From an uncultured SAR86 cluster bacterium (GTDB lineage Bacteria; Pseudomonadota; Gammaproteobacteria; Magnimaribacterales; AG-339-G14), in assembly GCA_902624765.1 (NCBI GenBank), contig CACNYO010000004.1:1-58341 (forward strand): 58,341 nucleotides of DNA, read 5' to 3'. Position 1 is the stretch's first letter; every line of letters starts with the position of its first letter. A program made the translations under genes and the position numbers. Shown here piece after piece: positions 1-9,970 of the stretch. The notes under the pieces were generated by a model. That model searched no databases, was not told the origin of the DNA, and worked only from the letters and a program-made list of their open reading frames with translations.

Positions 1-1217
1 CTAGCGCACCACGATCCATATGGTTGCTTGCTATAGCTTTGGCATTTGTGGGAGCTGGACAATCAACGATGTTTATCTTGATCCCTCCGGAAGTGAGGAA
101 TTTAGGTTTTAATGAATTTCAAGTTGGACTCATTTTTTCTATTTCAGCAGTTGCCTGGATGGTATCAAGTCCAGTTTGGGGAGACTTGAGTGATAAGTTT
201 GGAAGGCATTGGATTTTTCTTATTGGAATGATTGGCTTTGCAATTTCTCTCATTTTGATGACGACACTAATTGAATCTGCAAGACAATTACTCATCCCTC
301 TTTATCTTGTCTTGCCTTTGTTGATATTAACAAGATTGATTAATGGGCTTTTTGGAAGTGCAGTTAGACCTGCAGCAGGGGGACGTATTGCAGATATTAC
401 TACTCCTGATCTCAGAACGGCAGGATTTGCTCGTTTTGATGCTGGCTGGCAATTTGGAGTGATAGTGGGACCAATTTTTGTCGGACTAGTATTGTGGTTG
501 AGTGCTGGAGACTTTTCCCTCCCGTTTCTTATTATTGGATTAGCGGGTCTAATTGCCGGGTATTTGAACTTCAGGTTGATGAAAAATTCACATGTAGATT
601 CAGAAATAGATGTAAATGTTAAAAAGATTAATTACTTTGATGAAAGAATCTGGCCCTCTATGTTTGTAGCTGCTTTTATGGGAATGTCCAATGCGACAAT
701 GGTTTTAACAGCATCTTTATATTTTCAAGATCTTAGTCCAGAAATTGACAATATCTATCCATACGTAGCATTTGGGTTTTCTTTGATAGCTATCTCAGGT
801 CTTTTCACTCAATTATTTCTAGTCGATAGATTGAGACTTTCTCCCTATTTCCTGCTACGAGTAGGACCTCTAATAATGCTAATTTCTTTCTTGGGTATAG
901 CTTTTGCAGCAAATATCAACATTTTGTTTCTCTATTTAACTTTACACGGAGTGGGTTCAGCCTTAACTCGTTCTGGAAATGTTGCTCAACTATCATTATC
1001 AGTTAATAAAAATGAACAAGGTCTAATTAATGGATTATTAGGAGGTGTAATGCCACTAGGACATCTCCTTACTCCAATAATTACAATGCCTTTGTATATG
1101 ATAAAACCAAATTTTCCATTCATATTTATTGCCATTCTATCTGTACTCATTATTATGTTTATTAACTTATCTAAAAAGTTTACGAATAAGCTTCACACAG
1201 GAGAATTAAATGTTTGA
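1..1217 (+). CDS. MFS transporter, 5' partial (frame open to the window edge)
   Basis: Multi-TM protein with MFS motif 'GDLSDKFGRHW'. Reading frame continues upstream of the listed TTG (SAPRSIWLLAIAL...), so the true start is probably outside the window. Confidence 0.85.
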   Translation, partial: SAPRSIWLLAIALAFVGAGQSTMFILIPPEVRNLGFNEFQVGLIFSISAVAWMVSSPVWGDLSDKFGRHWIFLIGMIGFAISLILMTTLIESARQLLIPLYLVLPLLILTRLINGLFGSAVRPAAGGRIADITTPDLRTAGFARFDAGWQFGVIVGPIFVGLVLWLSAGDFSLPFLIIGLAGLIAGYLNFRLMKNSHVDSEIDVNVKKINYFDERIWPSMFVAAFMGMSNATMVLTASLYFQDLSPEIDNIYPYVAFGFSLIAISGLFTQLFLVDRLRLSPYFLLRVGPLIMLISFLGIAFAANINILFLYLTLHGVGSALTRSGNVAQLSLSVNKNEQGLINGLLGGVMPLGHLLTPIITMPLYMIKPNFPFIFIAILSVLIIMFINLSKKFTNKLHTGELNV

Positions 1218-2103
1218 TAAAAATGTATTAAAAGGAAAAAGAATCTTAGTTACCGGAGGAGGCTCAGGTTTAGGAAAAGAGATGTCTAGGCATTTTGTTA
1301 AACACGGGGCAGAAGTGTATATATGTGGAAGAAGAGAAAATGTTCTTAAGGAAGCTGCTGAAGAAATCATGTCTGAACACGGAGGAAAGGTTAATTACTT
1401 TCCATTAGATATCAGAGATTCTATGTCCATAGAGGAAAATATTGAAAATGTATTTAATGAGGGACCATTAGATGGTCTTATAAATAATGCTGCAGGAAAT
1501 TTTATATCTCGAACTAAAGATTTGTCTCCAAACGGTTTTAATGCCATAGCATCTATTGTTTTTCACGGAACTTTTTACATAACAAATGCTGTAGGTAAGA
1601 GATGGATAGAACTTGGACATAAAGGCAGTATTGTGTCGATTTTAGCTACTTGGGTTTGGACAGGATCTCCTTTTGTTGTTCCGTCTGCTATGTCGAAGTC
1701 GGGAATTAACGCAATGACAAAGTCATTAGCTGTCGAGTGGGGACCTCACGGAATTAGATTGAATTCTATTGCTCCAGGTCCGTTTCCAACAGAAGGAGCA
1801 TGGGCAAGATTAATGCCTCAAACAGGAGACAAGAAAACTGATATTTCTGAGGATGCTGAAAGAAGTAACGTTCCATTAGGAAGAGTTGGCAAAATGGATG
1901 AACTTGGGAATTTAGCAACATTTTTAATGGCTGATGGTTGTGAATATCTCACAGGTCAAACAATAGCTATTGATGGAGCGCAATACATTACTGGAGGAGG
2001 CACTTTCTCAATGATGAGTTCTTTTAAGGATGAGGATTGGGAAGCTATAAAAAATACAATTAAAGGTTCTAACGAGAAAGACAAGAAACAAAGAACTGTT
2101 TAG
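1210..2103 (+). CDS. SDR family oxidoreductase (2,4-dienoyl-CoA reductase-like)
   Basis: Rossmann 'VTGGGSGLGKEM', 'NNAAGNF', C-terminal 'LTGQTIAIDGAQYITGGG'. Confidence 0.88.
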   Translation: MFDKNVLKGKRILVTGGGSGLGKEMSRHFVKHGAEVYICGRRENVLKEAAEEIMSEHGGKVNYFPLDIRDSMSIEENIENVFNEGPLDGLINNAAGNFISRTKDLSPNGFNAIASIVFHGTFYITNAVGKRWIELGHKGSIVSILATWVWTGSPFVVPSAMSKSGINAMTKSLAVEWGPHGIRLNSIAPGPFPTEGAWARLMPQTGDKKTDISEDAERSNVPLGRVGKMDELGNLATFLMADGCEYLTGQTIAIDGAQYITGGGTFSMMSSFKDEDWEAIKNTIKGSNEKDKKQRTV

Positions 2104-2126
2104 AATTAGATTTTACGGGAGGAATA

Positions 2127-3578
2127 ATGACTGATTCAGTTTTCAATGAAATGAAAGAAGTTTTAGCTTTGCAAAAAAAAGCTCATATAGACGAAGGTCC
2201 AGCAAGCTATGAATTGCGTTTAGATAGATTGAATAGATTATCTGATATGTTAAAAAAATATTCAGATGAGATTGTCGATACTATCAGTGAAGATTACGGA
2301 ACAAGAGATAAAAATAGCACTTTCTTATCAGAAGTAATGTCTAGTTTAGGTAGCGTTGATTATTCAATTAAAAATCTAAAAAAATGGATGAAGTCAGAAA
2401 CTCGCCAATCAAATTCAAGCCAACCACTCGTTGCAAGATTAATGATGCGTCTATTAGGTGCAAAAACTGAAATTCAATATCAACCACTTGGAACGATCGG
2501 AATGATCAAGCCTTGGAATTTTCCAATAAATTTGATTATTTCTCCTATCGCACAAGCTTTTGCAGCAGGGAACAGAGTGATGATTAAACCCTCTGAAATA
2601 ACACCAAAAACATCTGAGCTTACAAAAAAAATGTTTAATGAGTTCTACGATAAAGCTGAGGTAGAAGTTTTTTTAGGCGGCCCCGATGTAGCTGAGGCTT
2701 TTGGAAACTTAGATTTTGATCATTTACTCTTTACTGGATCGACTAATAATGGAAGGAAAGTCATGCAGTCTGCAGCAGGAAACCTTGTGCCGGTAACTTT
2801 AGAGTTGGGCGGTAAATCTCCAGTTATTATGGATGAAACTGCAGATGTATCATTATCTGCTACAAGATTAATGCGAGGCAAAACAATGAACGCGGGTCAG
2901 ATCTGTATTGCTCCTGATTATATGATGATGCCAAAAGGAAAAGTCGATGAATTTATAGACGAGAGTACTAAAGCTGTTTCAGAAATGTTTCCTGATATGA
3001 AATATAACGAACACTACACGTCAATTGTAAATCAGAGACACTTTGAAAGGATTAATGGTCTCATTGAAGATGCTAAAGAAAAGGGTGCCGAGATAAAAAC
3101 AATCAACCCTGCTGGCGAAGATTTTGAGCAACAGGAAGGACATAAAATTCCGCCAACTTTTGTTTTAAATCCTACCGATGATATGAAAATTATGCAGGAA
3201 GAGATATTTGGACCTGTTATGCCGATAAAAGAGTATGAAGATATCGATGAAACAATAAGCTATGTTAATTCCAAACCCAGACCTCTAGCGCTTTACTATT
3301 TTGGTAAAAATAAAGATACGCAAAATAAAATTCTTAATAGAACTACATCAGGTGGAGCAACAATTAATGATGTTGTATGGCACTATGGTCAAGAGGATAT
3401 GCCATTTGGTGGAGTAGGAGATAGTGGAATTGGTTCGTATCATGGACACGAAGGATTTAAAAGATTCAGTCATCAAAAATCAGTTCTGACTCAGTTTAGT
3501 TCAGATTTATTAAAGAACATGATGCCTCCTTATAAAGGTAAGATGTTTGAATCAGCCAAAAAAAACGCTCTTAAATAA
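2127..3578 (+). CDS. Aldehyde dehydrogenase, coniferyl aldehyde dehydrogenase-like
   Basis: ALDH motifs 'PWNFPINL', 'LELGGKSPVI', 'NAGQICIAPDY'; RBS-like ggagg upstream. Confidence 0.88.
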   Translation: MTDSVFNEMKEVLALQKKAHIDEGPASYELRLDRLNRLSDMLKKYSDEIVDTISEDYGTRDKNSTFLSEVMSSLGSVDYSIKNLKKWMKSETRQSNSSQPLVARLMMRLLGAKTEIQYQPLGTIGMIKPWNFPINLIISPIAQAFAAGNRVMIKPSEITPKTSELTKKMFNEFYDKAEVEVFLGGPDVAEAFGNLDFDHLLFTGSTNNGRKVMQSAAGNLVPVTLELGGKSPVIMDETADVSLSATRLMRGKTMNAGQICIAPDYMMMPKGKVDEFIDESTKAVSEMFPDMKYNEHYTSIVNQRHFERINGLIEDAKEKGAEIKTINPAGEDFEQQEGHKIPPTFVLNPTDDMKIMQEEIFGPVMPIKEYEDIDETISYVNSKPRPLALYYFGKNKDTQNKILNRTTSGGATINDVVWHYGQEDMPFGGVGDSGIGSYHGHEGFKRFSHQKSVLTQFSSDLLKNMMPPYKGKMFESAKKNALK

Positions 3579-3584
3579 AATCTA

Positions 3585-4817
3585 TTGAGACAAAACCTTC
3601 CTTTTTTTATTGCTTTAAGATATTTCAATTCTAAAAAGGAAGGATTTCTATCCTTTGTATCTAAATTAACCCTAGGTTCTGTGTCTCTTGGAGTCGCAGT
3701 TCTTATAATAGTTTCTTCAGTTTTTAATGGGTTTGAAAAAGAATTAAAAGAGAAGATATTAAATTCCATTCCACATGGAAATCTTTATGGCTACTCTTCA
3801 ATTTCTAATCCATATGAAATTATTGATTCTCTTTCAGGTATGGATAGACTTGAAGGAGCTGCTCCTTACATTGAAACTCAGTCTCTTATTGGCTCAAAAT
3901 CAAAATTAAAAGGAACGCTTGTATTTGGAGTTAATCCTACTTACGAGTCAAAAGTATCTAATGTTCCAAATAATATGTTCGTAGGATCCTTTGATGATTT
4001 AAGGCAAGGTAGTTTTAATTTAATTCTTGGAGATTTATTAGCTAGACAATTATCTGTAACAGTTGGAGATAAAGTAACTTTACTCTTACCAAATCCTAGA
4101 GTCTCTTTAACAGGAATTTATCCAAAGATGAAAGTTTTTTCTATTTCTGGAATTTATAGTATGGGATCAAATGATTTAGATTCAAATTATGCTTTCATAA
4201 ATATTGATGATGCATCAATGCTTCTTTCATTGTCAGGAAATGTGACAGGCGTGAGATTGAAATTTGATAACCTTTTTGATGCTCCAGATTTAACCTATGA
4301 AGCTCTTATGGTGGCTCAAAATTATTCACAACAACCTCTTAGAGTAAATGATTGGAGCTCTCAGTTTGGAACCCTTTGGAGGGCCGTAGGTATGGAGAGA
4401 AGCCTAGTTTTTTTACTCACGAGCTTAATCATAGTTATTGCTGCCTTTAATGTAGTTGCAATGTTAATGATGATGCTAAATGAGAAAAAAGAACAAATAG
4501 CTATATTAAAAACAGTAGGTATGAGCGAAAGGAAAATTATTCAAATATTTTTGTATCTTGGCTTGATAATTTCATTTTGGGGAATATTTATTGGTACAGT
4601 TTTAGGACTGTTAGTATCTTTTTTTATTGCGTCATCATATTTCGATATTATTATTTCTGGATATTTGGAATGGTATTTCATAAGTTATCTTCCAACGGAC
4701 CTAAGAATTGAATGGATTCTATCAATCATTCTTGGATCATTATTCATCACATCATTTGCAAGTATTTATCCTGCTAGATCTGCTTCAAGAGTCATCCCTG
4801 CCAAAATATTAAGATAA
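3585..4817 (+). CDS. lolC: Lipoprotein-releasing ABC transporter permease, LolC/LolE family
   Basis: FtsX-type permease with N-terminal 'FIALRYFNSKKEGFLSFVSKLTLGSVSLGVAVLIIV' typical of LolC/E; TTG start; followed immediately by LolD. Confidence 0.9.
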   Translation: MRQNLPFFIALRYFNSKKEGFLSFVSKLTLGSVSLGVAVLIIVSSVFNGFEKELKEKILNSIPHGNLYGYSSISNPYEIIDSLSGMDRLEGAAPYIETQSLIGSKSKLKGTLVFGVNPTYESKVSNVPNNMFVGSFDDLRQGSFNLILGDLLARQLSVTVGDKVTLLLPNPRVSLTGIYPKMKVFSISGIYSMGSNDLDSNYAFINIDDASMLLSLSGNVTGVRLKFDNLFDAPDLTYEALMVAQNYSQQPLRVNDWSSQFGTLWRAVGMERSLVFLLTSLIIVIAAFNVVAMLMMMLNEKKEQIAILKTVGMSERKIIQIFLYLGLIISFWGIFIGTVLGLLVSFFIASSYFDIIISGYLEWYFISYLPTDLRIEWILSIILGSLFITSFASIYPARSASRVIPAKILR

Positions 4818-5488
4818 TGAGCTTAGTTATATTGAAAGAAATCGGAAAAGATTTTAATACTGGTGTTAATACAATCTCTCCTTTGAATAGTATTAATCTT
4901 GAGATTAAGAAGAATGATAAGTTAATTATTTATGGGAAATCAGGTTCAGGAAAAACAACACTTTTAAACATTTTAAGTACTTTAGAAATTCCTTCAAAGG
5001 GCTCAATGGTATTTTCAAACGAACCTATAGAATCTTTATCAGACAAAGATCTTTCAAATTTAAGATTAAATGATATTGGTGTAGTTTTTCAATCTCACCA
5101 TTTATTAGATGAATTTTCTCTATATGAAAATATCATTCTTCCAGGATCTATTAATCAAGATTTAGATAAAGACTTTGCGCACTTTCTAATTGAAAAATTA
5201 AAAATTTCAGATAGAAAAAATCACCTACCGGATCAACTTTCTGGAGGTGAAAGACAAAGATGCGCAATCGCAAGAGCATTAATCAATAAACCAAAATTAT
5301 TAGTAATGGATGAGCCTACTGGCGACTTAGATAGAAATACTTCAGATGAGGTTATGGAATTGATAGATAATGTGTTCAACGAGATTGATATTGCTGTCGT
5401 AATTGCAACTCATGATGAAAATTTAAAATTCATGCCAAAATCAAAATATTTGCTTGAACAGGGTAAGCTTAATTTAATACAAGGCTGA
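4817..5488 (+). CDS. lolD: Lipoprotein-releasing ABC transporter ATP-binding protein
   Basis: Walker A 'GKSGSGKTTLL', signature 'LSGGERQR', Walker B 'LLVMDEPTGDLD'; overlaps lolC stop. Confidence 0.92.
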   Translation: MSLVILKEIGKDFNTGVNTISPLNSINLEIKKNDKLIIYGKSGSGKTTLLNILSTLEIPSKGSMVFSNEPIESLSDKDLSNLRLNDIGVVFQSHHLLDEFSLYENIILPGSINQDLDKDFAHFLIEKLKISDRKNHLPDQLSGGERQRCAIARALINKPKLLVMDEPTGDLDRNTSDEVMELIDNVFNEIDIAVVIATHDENLKFMPKSKYLLEQGKLNLIQG

Positions 5489-5530
5489 GATAAAATTCTT
5501 CTAAGAAGGTAAAATAACCTCTTTTACGGC

Positions 5531-8302
5531 ATGAAAAGCAACACTTCATATCTTGCACGTCTTTTTGGTTATGTTTCCTCTAGCATTCCATATTTTTTGA
5601 TTAGTTTTTTTGGATTTATATTATTTGCAGCAGCTCAAGTTGGGGCAGCAGAATGGCTCAGAAGAATTGTTGATTTCATTGAAAACCCAAATGAGACTGT
5701 TCAATTAATATTACCTTTAGCTTTGATAGCTATTGCCTTAGTAAGAGGAATTGGTTTTTATCTCTCCAATTTCTTTATGGCATTCATTTCAAATAAATTA
5801 ATTCATAATTTAAGGGTAGATTTATTCAAGTCATTAATTTCAATGCCAGTGAGCTTTTATGATAAATCCTCAAGCGGACATTTATTATCAAGAATAACTT
5901 TCAACGTCATGCAGGTAAGCAGCGCGGTAACTGACGCAGTTAAAATTATTATCAGAGAAGGTCTTATAGTAATAGGTCTGCTAGGTTATTTAATTTATTT
6001 GAATTGGAAATTAACTTTAGTATTGATAATTGCAGCTCCTTTGATTGGATTCATTGTCTCCATTGCCGGAAAAAGATTAAGACGTCTTAGTAAAAAAATT
6101 CAATCTGCCATGGGAGACGTAACTCATGTTAGTTCTGAATCTATAAATGCTCATAAAGAATTAAAAATATTTGGCAACGAAAATCTTGAGATCGATAAAT
6201 TTAATGTAGCAAGTGATGCAAATAGAATTCAAAATTTAAAATTAGAATCAACAAATTCAATTGCTTCTCCACTAATTCAGCTAATTATTTCTTTAGCTTT
6301 AGCTTTGATTACATGGTTTGCTTTGGATCCATCTGTAATCACTTCAATGTCATCAGGAACTTTTATAGCTTTTTTTGGAAGCGCAGGAATGCTAGCAAAA
6401 CCTATCAGACAATTATCTTCTACAAACGTTATGTTCCAAAAAGGTATTGCAGCAGCAGAGGATATATTCAAGCAAATTGATGAGACACCCGAAATAGATG
6501 ATGGCTCAAAATCGATTAATGACTCAGAGGGAAGAATTAAATTTGATAATGTCTCTCTTAAATATCCAGGTTCAGGGGAATATTCACTTAAAAATATTAA
6601 TTTTGAGCTAGAAAAAGGATCAAATTTAGCCATTGTGGGAAGTTCAGGTGCAGGTAAAAGTAGCATAATCAACCTTATTCCTAGATTTTATGATGCTACG
6701 GAAGGAGGAATTTCTATAGATGGAATAAAGATTGAAGAACTTTCCTTAGAATCCTTAAGAGATCAAATCTCTTACGTAGGACAAGAGATCACTTTATTTA
6801 ACGATACAATTTTTAACAATATTTTTTATGGAGACATTGATACCAAGGAAGAAGAAGTCTATGAAGCTGCAAAAAAAGCTAATGCTCACCAATTCATTGA
6901 ATCTTTTCCTGATGGATATAAAACAGTCATTGGAGATAATGGAACATTGCTATCGGGAGGACAAAAACAAAGGATTGCCATCGCTAGAGCTATTTTAAAA
7001 AATTCTCCATTTTTAATACTAGATGAAGCGACTTCTGCTTTAGATTCTGAATCTGAAAGATTAATAACGGATGCCATAGCTAATTTAAAAGAAGGAAAAA
7101 CAACAATTACTATTGCCCATAGACTCTCTACCGTTGAACAAGCAGATGAAATTTTAGTTCTTCAAAATGGAGAGATCGTTGAAAGAGGTAAGCACAACCA
7201 ATTAATATTATCTGAGGGTCCTTATTTCCAACTATATAGGAATCAGTTTGACTTTGATGAGGAAACATTAAATATTGATTCTAAATCTAATACTGATCTC
7301 TTGGTAAACATAGAAACATCAAAATCCTACGTTTCTACTTTAGAAAGAGCATGGTACGAGAATAGCTTCTGGCCAAAACTTCTCATCCCTTTTTCTTGGA
7401 TATATCAATTTCTATTTAATAGGCAAAAAAGATATCAAATATCGAATTCATGGAAACCCAATCTTCTCACAATTGTTGTTGGCAACCTTACCGTCGGAGG
7501 AACTGGCAAAACTCCTATAATTATCTATCTTGCAAAATTGCTTAAAGAACAAGGTCTAAAACCAGGAATAATTTCTAGAGGTTATTTAAGTAAGTCTAAG
7601 TCCTATCCATTACTTCTTAAAACAGATACACCAATTGAAGATTCTGGAGATGAGCCAGCTATCATGTTTAGAAACTCACAATGTCCAGTAGTTATAGGGC
7701 CTAATAGAATTCAAGCTGCAAAATATCTTATGGAAAATACGGATAGTAATGTCATTTTAAGTGACGATGGTTTGCAGCATTTTTCGCTTGGACGAGATAT
7801 AGAAATATTAATGATTGATGGAAATAGAAAATTTGGAAATCAACTATTACTTCCTGCAGGACCACTTAGAGAACCAAAATCTAGGGTCAAAACAGTTGAT
7901 TTTATTATCAGCTCAAATAGAAAATGGTCATCTATTGCCAACTACGAAATGAAATATCGACCATTTAAATGGGTACATATGAAAAGCCAAAAAGAATATG
8001 ATATTTTTGATTGGCCTTTAAAAAAAGAAGTTAATGCAGTTGCAGGAATAGGCAACCCATCAAATTTTTTTAATTTATTAAAACAACTCGGATTCGAAAT
8101 CTCTGAATATGCTTTTCCTGATCATCATGACTTTCATAAAGTGGATTTTGAAATAATGGACAATCAACCAACAGTTATGACAGAAAAAGATGCAATTAAA
8201 TGTTCTTTTTTAGATCATACAAATTATTGGTACTTGAAGATAGAAGCCGACGTTTCTGATAATTTCAAAGAAGATTTCTTGGAAGAAATTAAATCAAAAT
8301 GA
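5531..8302 (+). CDS. msbA-lpxK: Fused lipid A export ABC transporter MsbA and tetraacyldisaccharide 4'-kinase LpxK
   Basis: Residues about 1-580: ABC exporter with 'GSSGAGKSSIINLIPRFYD', 'LSGGQKQRIAIARAIL'. Residues about 605-923: LpxK with 'LERAWYENSFWPKLLIPFSWIYQ', P-loop 'VVGNLTVGGTGKTP', 'LSDDGLQHFSLGRDIEI', 'LLPAGPLREP'. One uninterrupted 923-aa ORF. Confidence 0.93.
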   Translation: MKSNTSYLARLFGYVSSSIPYFLISFFGFILFAAAQVGAAEWLRRIVDFIENPNETVQLILPLALIAIALVRGIGFYLSNFFMAFISNKLIHNLRVDLFKSLISMPVSFYDKSSSGHLLSRITFNVMQVSSAVTDAVKIIIREGLIVIGLLGYLIYLNWKLTLVLIIAAPLIGFIVSIAGKRLRRLSKKIQSAMGDVTHVSSESINAHKELKIFGNENLEIDKFNVASDANRIQNLKLESTNSIASPLIQLIISLALALITWFALDPSVITSMSSGTFIAFFGSAGMLAKPIRQLSSTNVMFQKGIAAAEDIFKQIDETPEIDDGSKSINDSEGRIKFDNVSLKYPGSGEYSLKNINFELEKGSNLAIVGSSGAGKSSIINLIPRFYDATEGGISIDGIKIEELSLESLRDQISYVGQEITLFNDTIFNNIFYGDIDTKEEEVYEAAKKANAHQFIESFPDGYKTVIGDNGTLLSGGQKQRIAIARAILKNSPFLILDEATSALDSESERLITDAIANLKEGKTTITIAHRLSTVEQADEILVLQNGEIVERGKHNQLILSEGPYFQLYRNQFDFDEETLNIDSKSNTDLLVNIETSKSYVSTLERAWYENSFWPKLLIPFSWIYQFLFNRQKRYQISNSWKPNLLTIVVGNLTVGGTGKTPIIIYLAKLLKEQGLKPGIISRGYLSKSKSYPLLLKTDTPIEDSGDEPAIMFRNSQCPVVIGPNRIQAAKYLMENTDSNVILSDDGLQHFSLGRDIEILMIDGNRKFGNQLLLPAGPLREPKSRVKTVDFIISSNRKWSSIANYEMKYRPFKWVHMKSQKEYDIFDWPLKKEVNAVAGIGNPSNFFNLLKQLGFEISEYAFPDHHDFHKVDFEIMDNQPTVMTEKDAIKCSFLDHTNYWYLKIEADVSDNFKEDFLEEIKSK

Positions 8303-8994
8303 ATTATGTAGTTATCCCTGCTAGATGGTCCTCATCTAGACTACCTGGAAAACCGTTAATGAAAATTGGTAATAAACCAATGATTCAATGGGTTTATGAA
8401 TCTTGTGAAAAATCTAATGCAGATAAAATATTTGTAGCAACAGACTCTGAAAAGATAAGAGATCAGGTATTAGGATTCAAAGGTGAGGTGATTATGACTT
8501 CCTCTGACCACAATACTGGAACAGATAGAATTTCAGAGGCAATAACAAAAATTAATTGTCATGATGATGACTTAATAATAAATGTTCAAGGCGATGAACC
8601 ATTTATATCTTATAAAGATATCAATACATTGATTGAAAACTTTAAAGATGATTTCGAAATGGCAACTTTATACAAAACTCTCACAAAGGAAGATCAAAAA
8701 GACAAAAATACTGTGAAAATTAATGTTATTGACAATATTGCTACTTCCTTTTCAAGAGATTTTAAATCATCCAGTACCATTCATCATCATTTAGGAATAT
8801 ATGCTTACAGGTGTGACTTTTTAAAAAAATTCGTTAAATATTCTCAGACTGAAAACGAAATTCGTGAAAATTTAGAACAATTCAGAGCTTTAGATAATGG
8901 GCACCGAATAAAGGCATTTAAATCGTATTCTTTAAAAAGTTTTGGTATAGATACAGAAGAAGATTTAAACAGAGCTAATGAAATCGTTAAATAA
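8299..8994 (+). CDS. kdsB: 3-deoxy-manno-octulosonate cytidylyltransferase
   Basis: 'VIPARWSSSRLPGKPL', 'INVQGDEPFI'; overlaps msbA-lpxK end by 4 nt. Confidence 0.95.
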   Translation: MNYVVIPARWSSSRLPGKPLMKIGNKPMIQWVYESCEKSNADKIFVATDSEKIRDQVLGFKGEVIMTSSDHNTGTDRISEAITKINCHDDDLIINVQGDEPFISYKDINTLIENFKDDFEMATLYKTLTKEDQKDKNTVKINVIDNIATSFSRDFKSSSTIHHHLGIYAYRCDFLKKFVKYSQTENEIRENLEQFRALDNGHRIKAFKSYSLKSFGIDTEEDLNRANEIVK

Positions 8995-9970
8995 ATTTCA
9001 ACAATCCTTAAGTTTAAAAGAAAAAAATCTTTTAAAAATTAACTCTGTTGCCAGGTTTTTTATAGAAATATCAGATTTAGATGACTTAAATAGTATTCAA
9101 GATTTTGTCACAGAGAAAAAAATTAGTTTTTGCACTTTGGGAGAGGGGTCTAACGTAGTTCTGCCTAATTTGATTGATAAACTGGTAATTAGTATTTCGT
9201 ACGATGAAATAATAGTTGAAGAAAATTTGATTACAGTTGGAGCTGGAAAAAATTGGGATGATTTTGTTATTTGGTCTTTAAAAAATGGTTATTCAGGACT
9301 TGAAAATTTATCAGGAATACCTGGTAGCGTAGGGGCAGCTCCTATTCAGAATATTGGCGCATATGGAAGTGAAGTTTCACATTTTATTGAAGAAGTAATT
9401 TGTTTTGATGTGGAGCTCAATGAATTTATTAGTTTTACTAATTCCGAATGTAATTTTTCATATAGAAAAAGTATATTTCAAAAACAAAGCTCTTTAGTCA
9501 TCATAAAAGTAAAATTTAAATTAAGTAAAGATTTTATTCCAAATCTTGAATATGAGGATTTAAATTCTTTGAAGGAAGATAATATTTCTCCTAATACGAT
9601 TAGGGAGCATATATTAAAAGTAAGAAATGCCAAGATATCGGATCCAAGAATATGTCCAAATGTTGGGAGTTTTTTTAAAAATCCCATCATCTCACGAAAC
9701 GAATTAGATAAAATAAAACAAATTAATCCAAGCATCAAATATAATTCCTACTTAGACAATAAAGTAAAAATCTCAGCAGCATTTTTGATTGAATCATTGA
9801 ATTTAAAAGGTTTTACTTTAAAAAATGCAAAAGTATCTGACAAACACTCTTTGGTTTTAGAAAACAAATCAGAGAAACCAAAAGATATTCTTGATTTAGC
9901 TTCACATATTCAATCCTTGGTGTTGGATAACTACAATATTAATTTAGAAATCGAACCTCTGATATTTTGA
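8978..9970 (+). CDS. murB: UDP-N-acetylmuramate dehydrogenase
   Basis: 'GEGSNVVLPN', 'GLENLSGIPGSVGAAPIQNIGAYG', 'FSYRKSIFQ'; 17-nt overlap with kdsB. Confidence 0.93.
   Translation: MKSLNKFQQSLSLKEKNLLKINSVARFFIEISDLDDLNSIQDFVTEKKISFCTLGEGSNVVLPNLIDKLVISISYDEIIVEENLITVGAGKNWDDFVIWSLKNGYSGLENLSGIPGSVGAAPIQNIGAYGSEVSHFIEEVICFDVELNEFISFTNSECNFSYRKSIFQKQSSLVIIKVKFKLSKDFIPNLEYEDLNSLKEDNISPNTIREHILKVRNAKISDPRICPNVGSFFKNPIISRNELDKIKQINPSIKYNSYLDNKVKISAAFLIESLNLKGFTLKNAKVSDKHSLVLENKSEKPKDILDLASHIQSLVLDNYNINLEIEPLIF

Noticed and set aside
3530-3769. Minus-strand ORF 79 aa in the ORF track
   Set aside because: Antisense to strongly supported ALDH and lolC; no recognisable motif. Same reasoning for antisense ORFs at 6277, 6886, 9478, 12946, 13324, 20836, 23164, 25191, 27843, 38265, 41684, 41778, 44130, 45827, 52237, 53293 and 56498.
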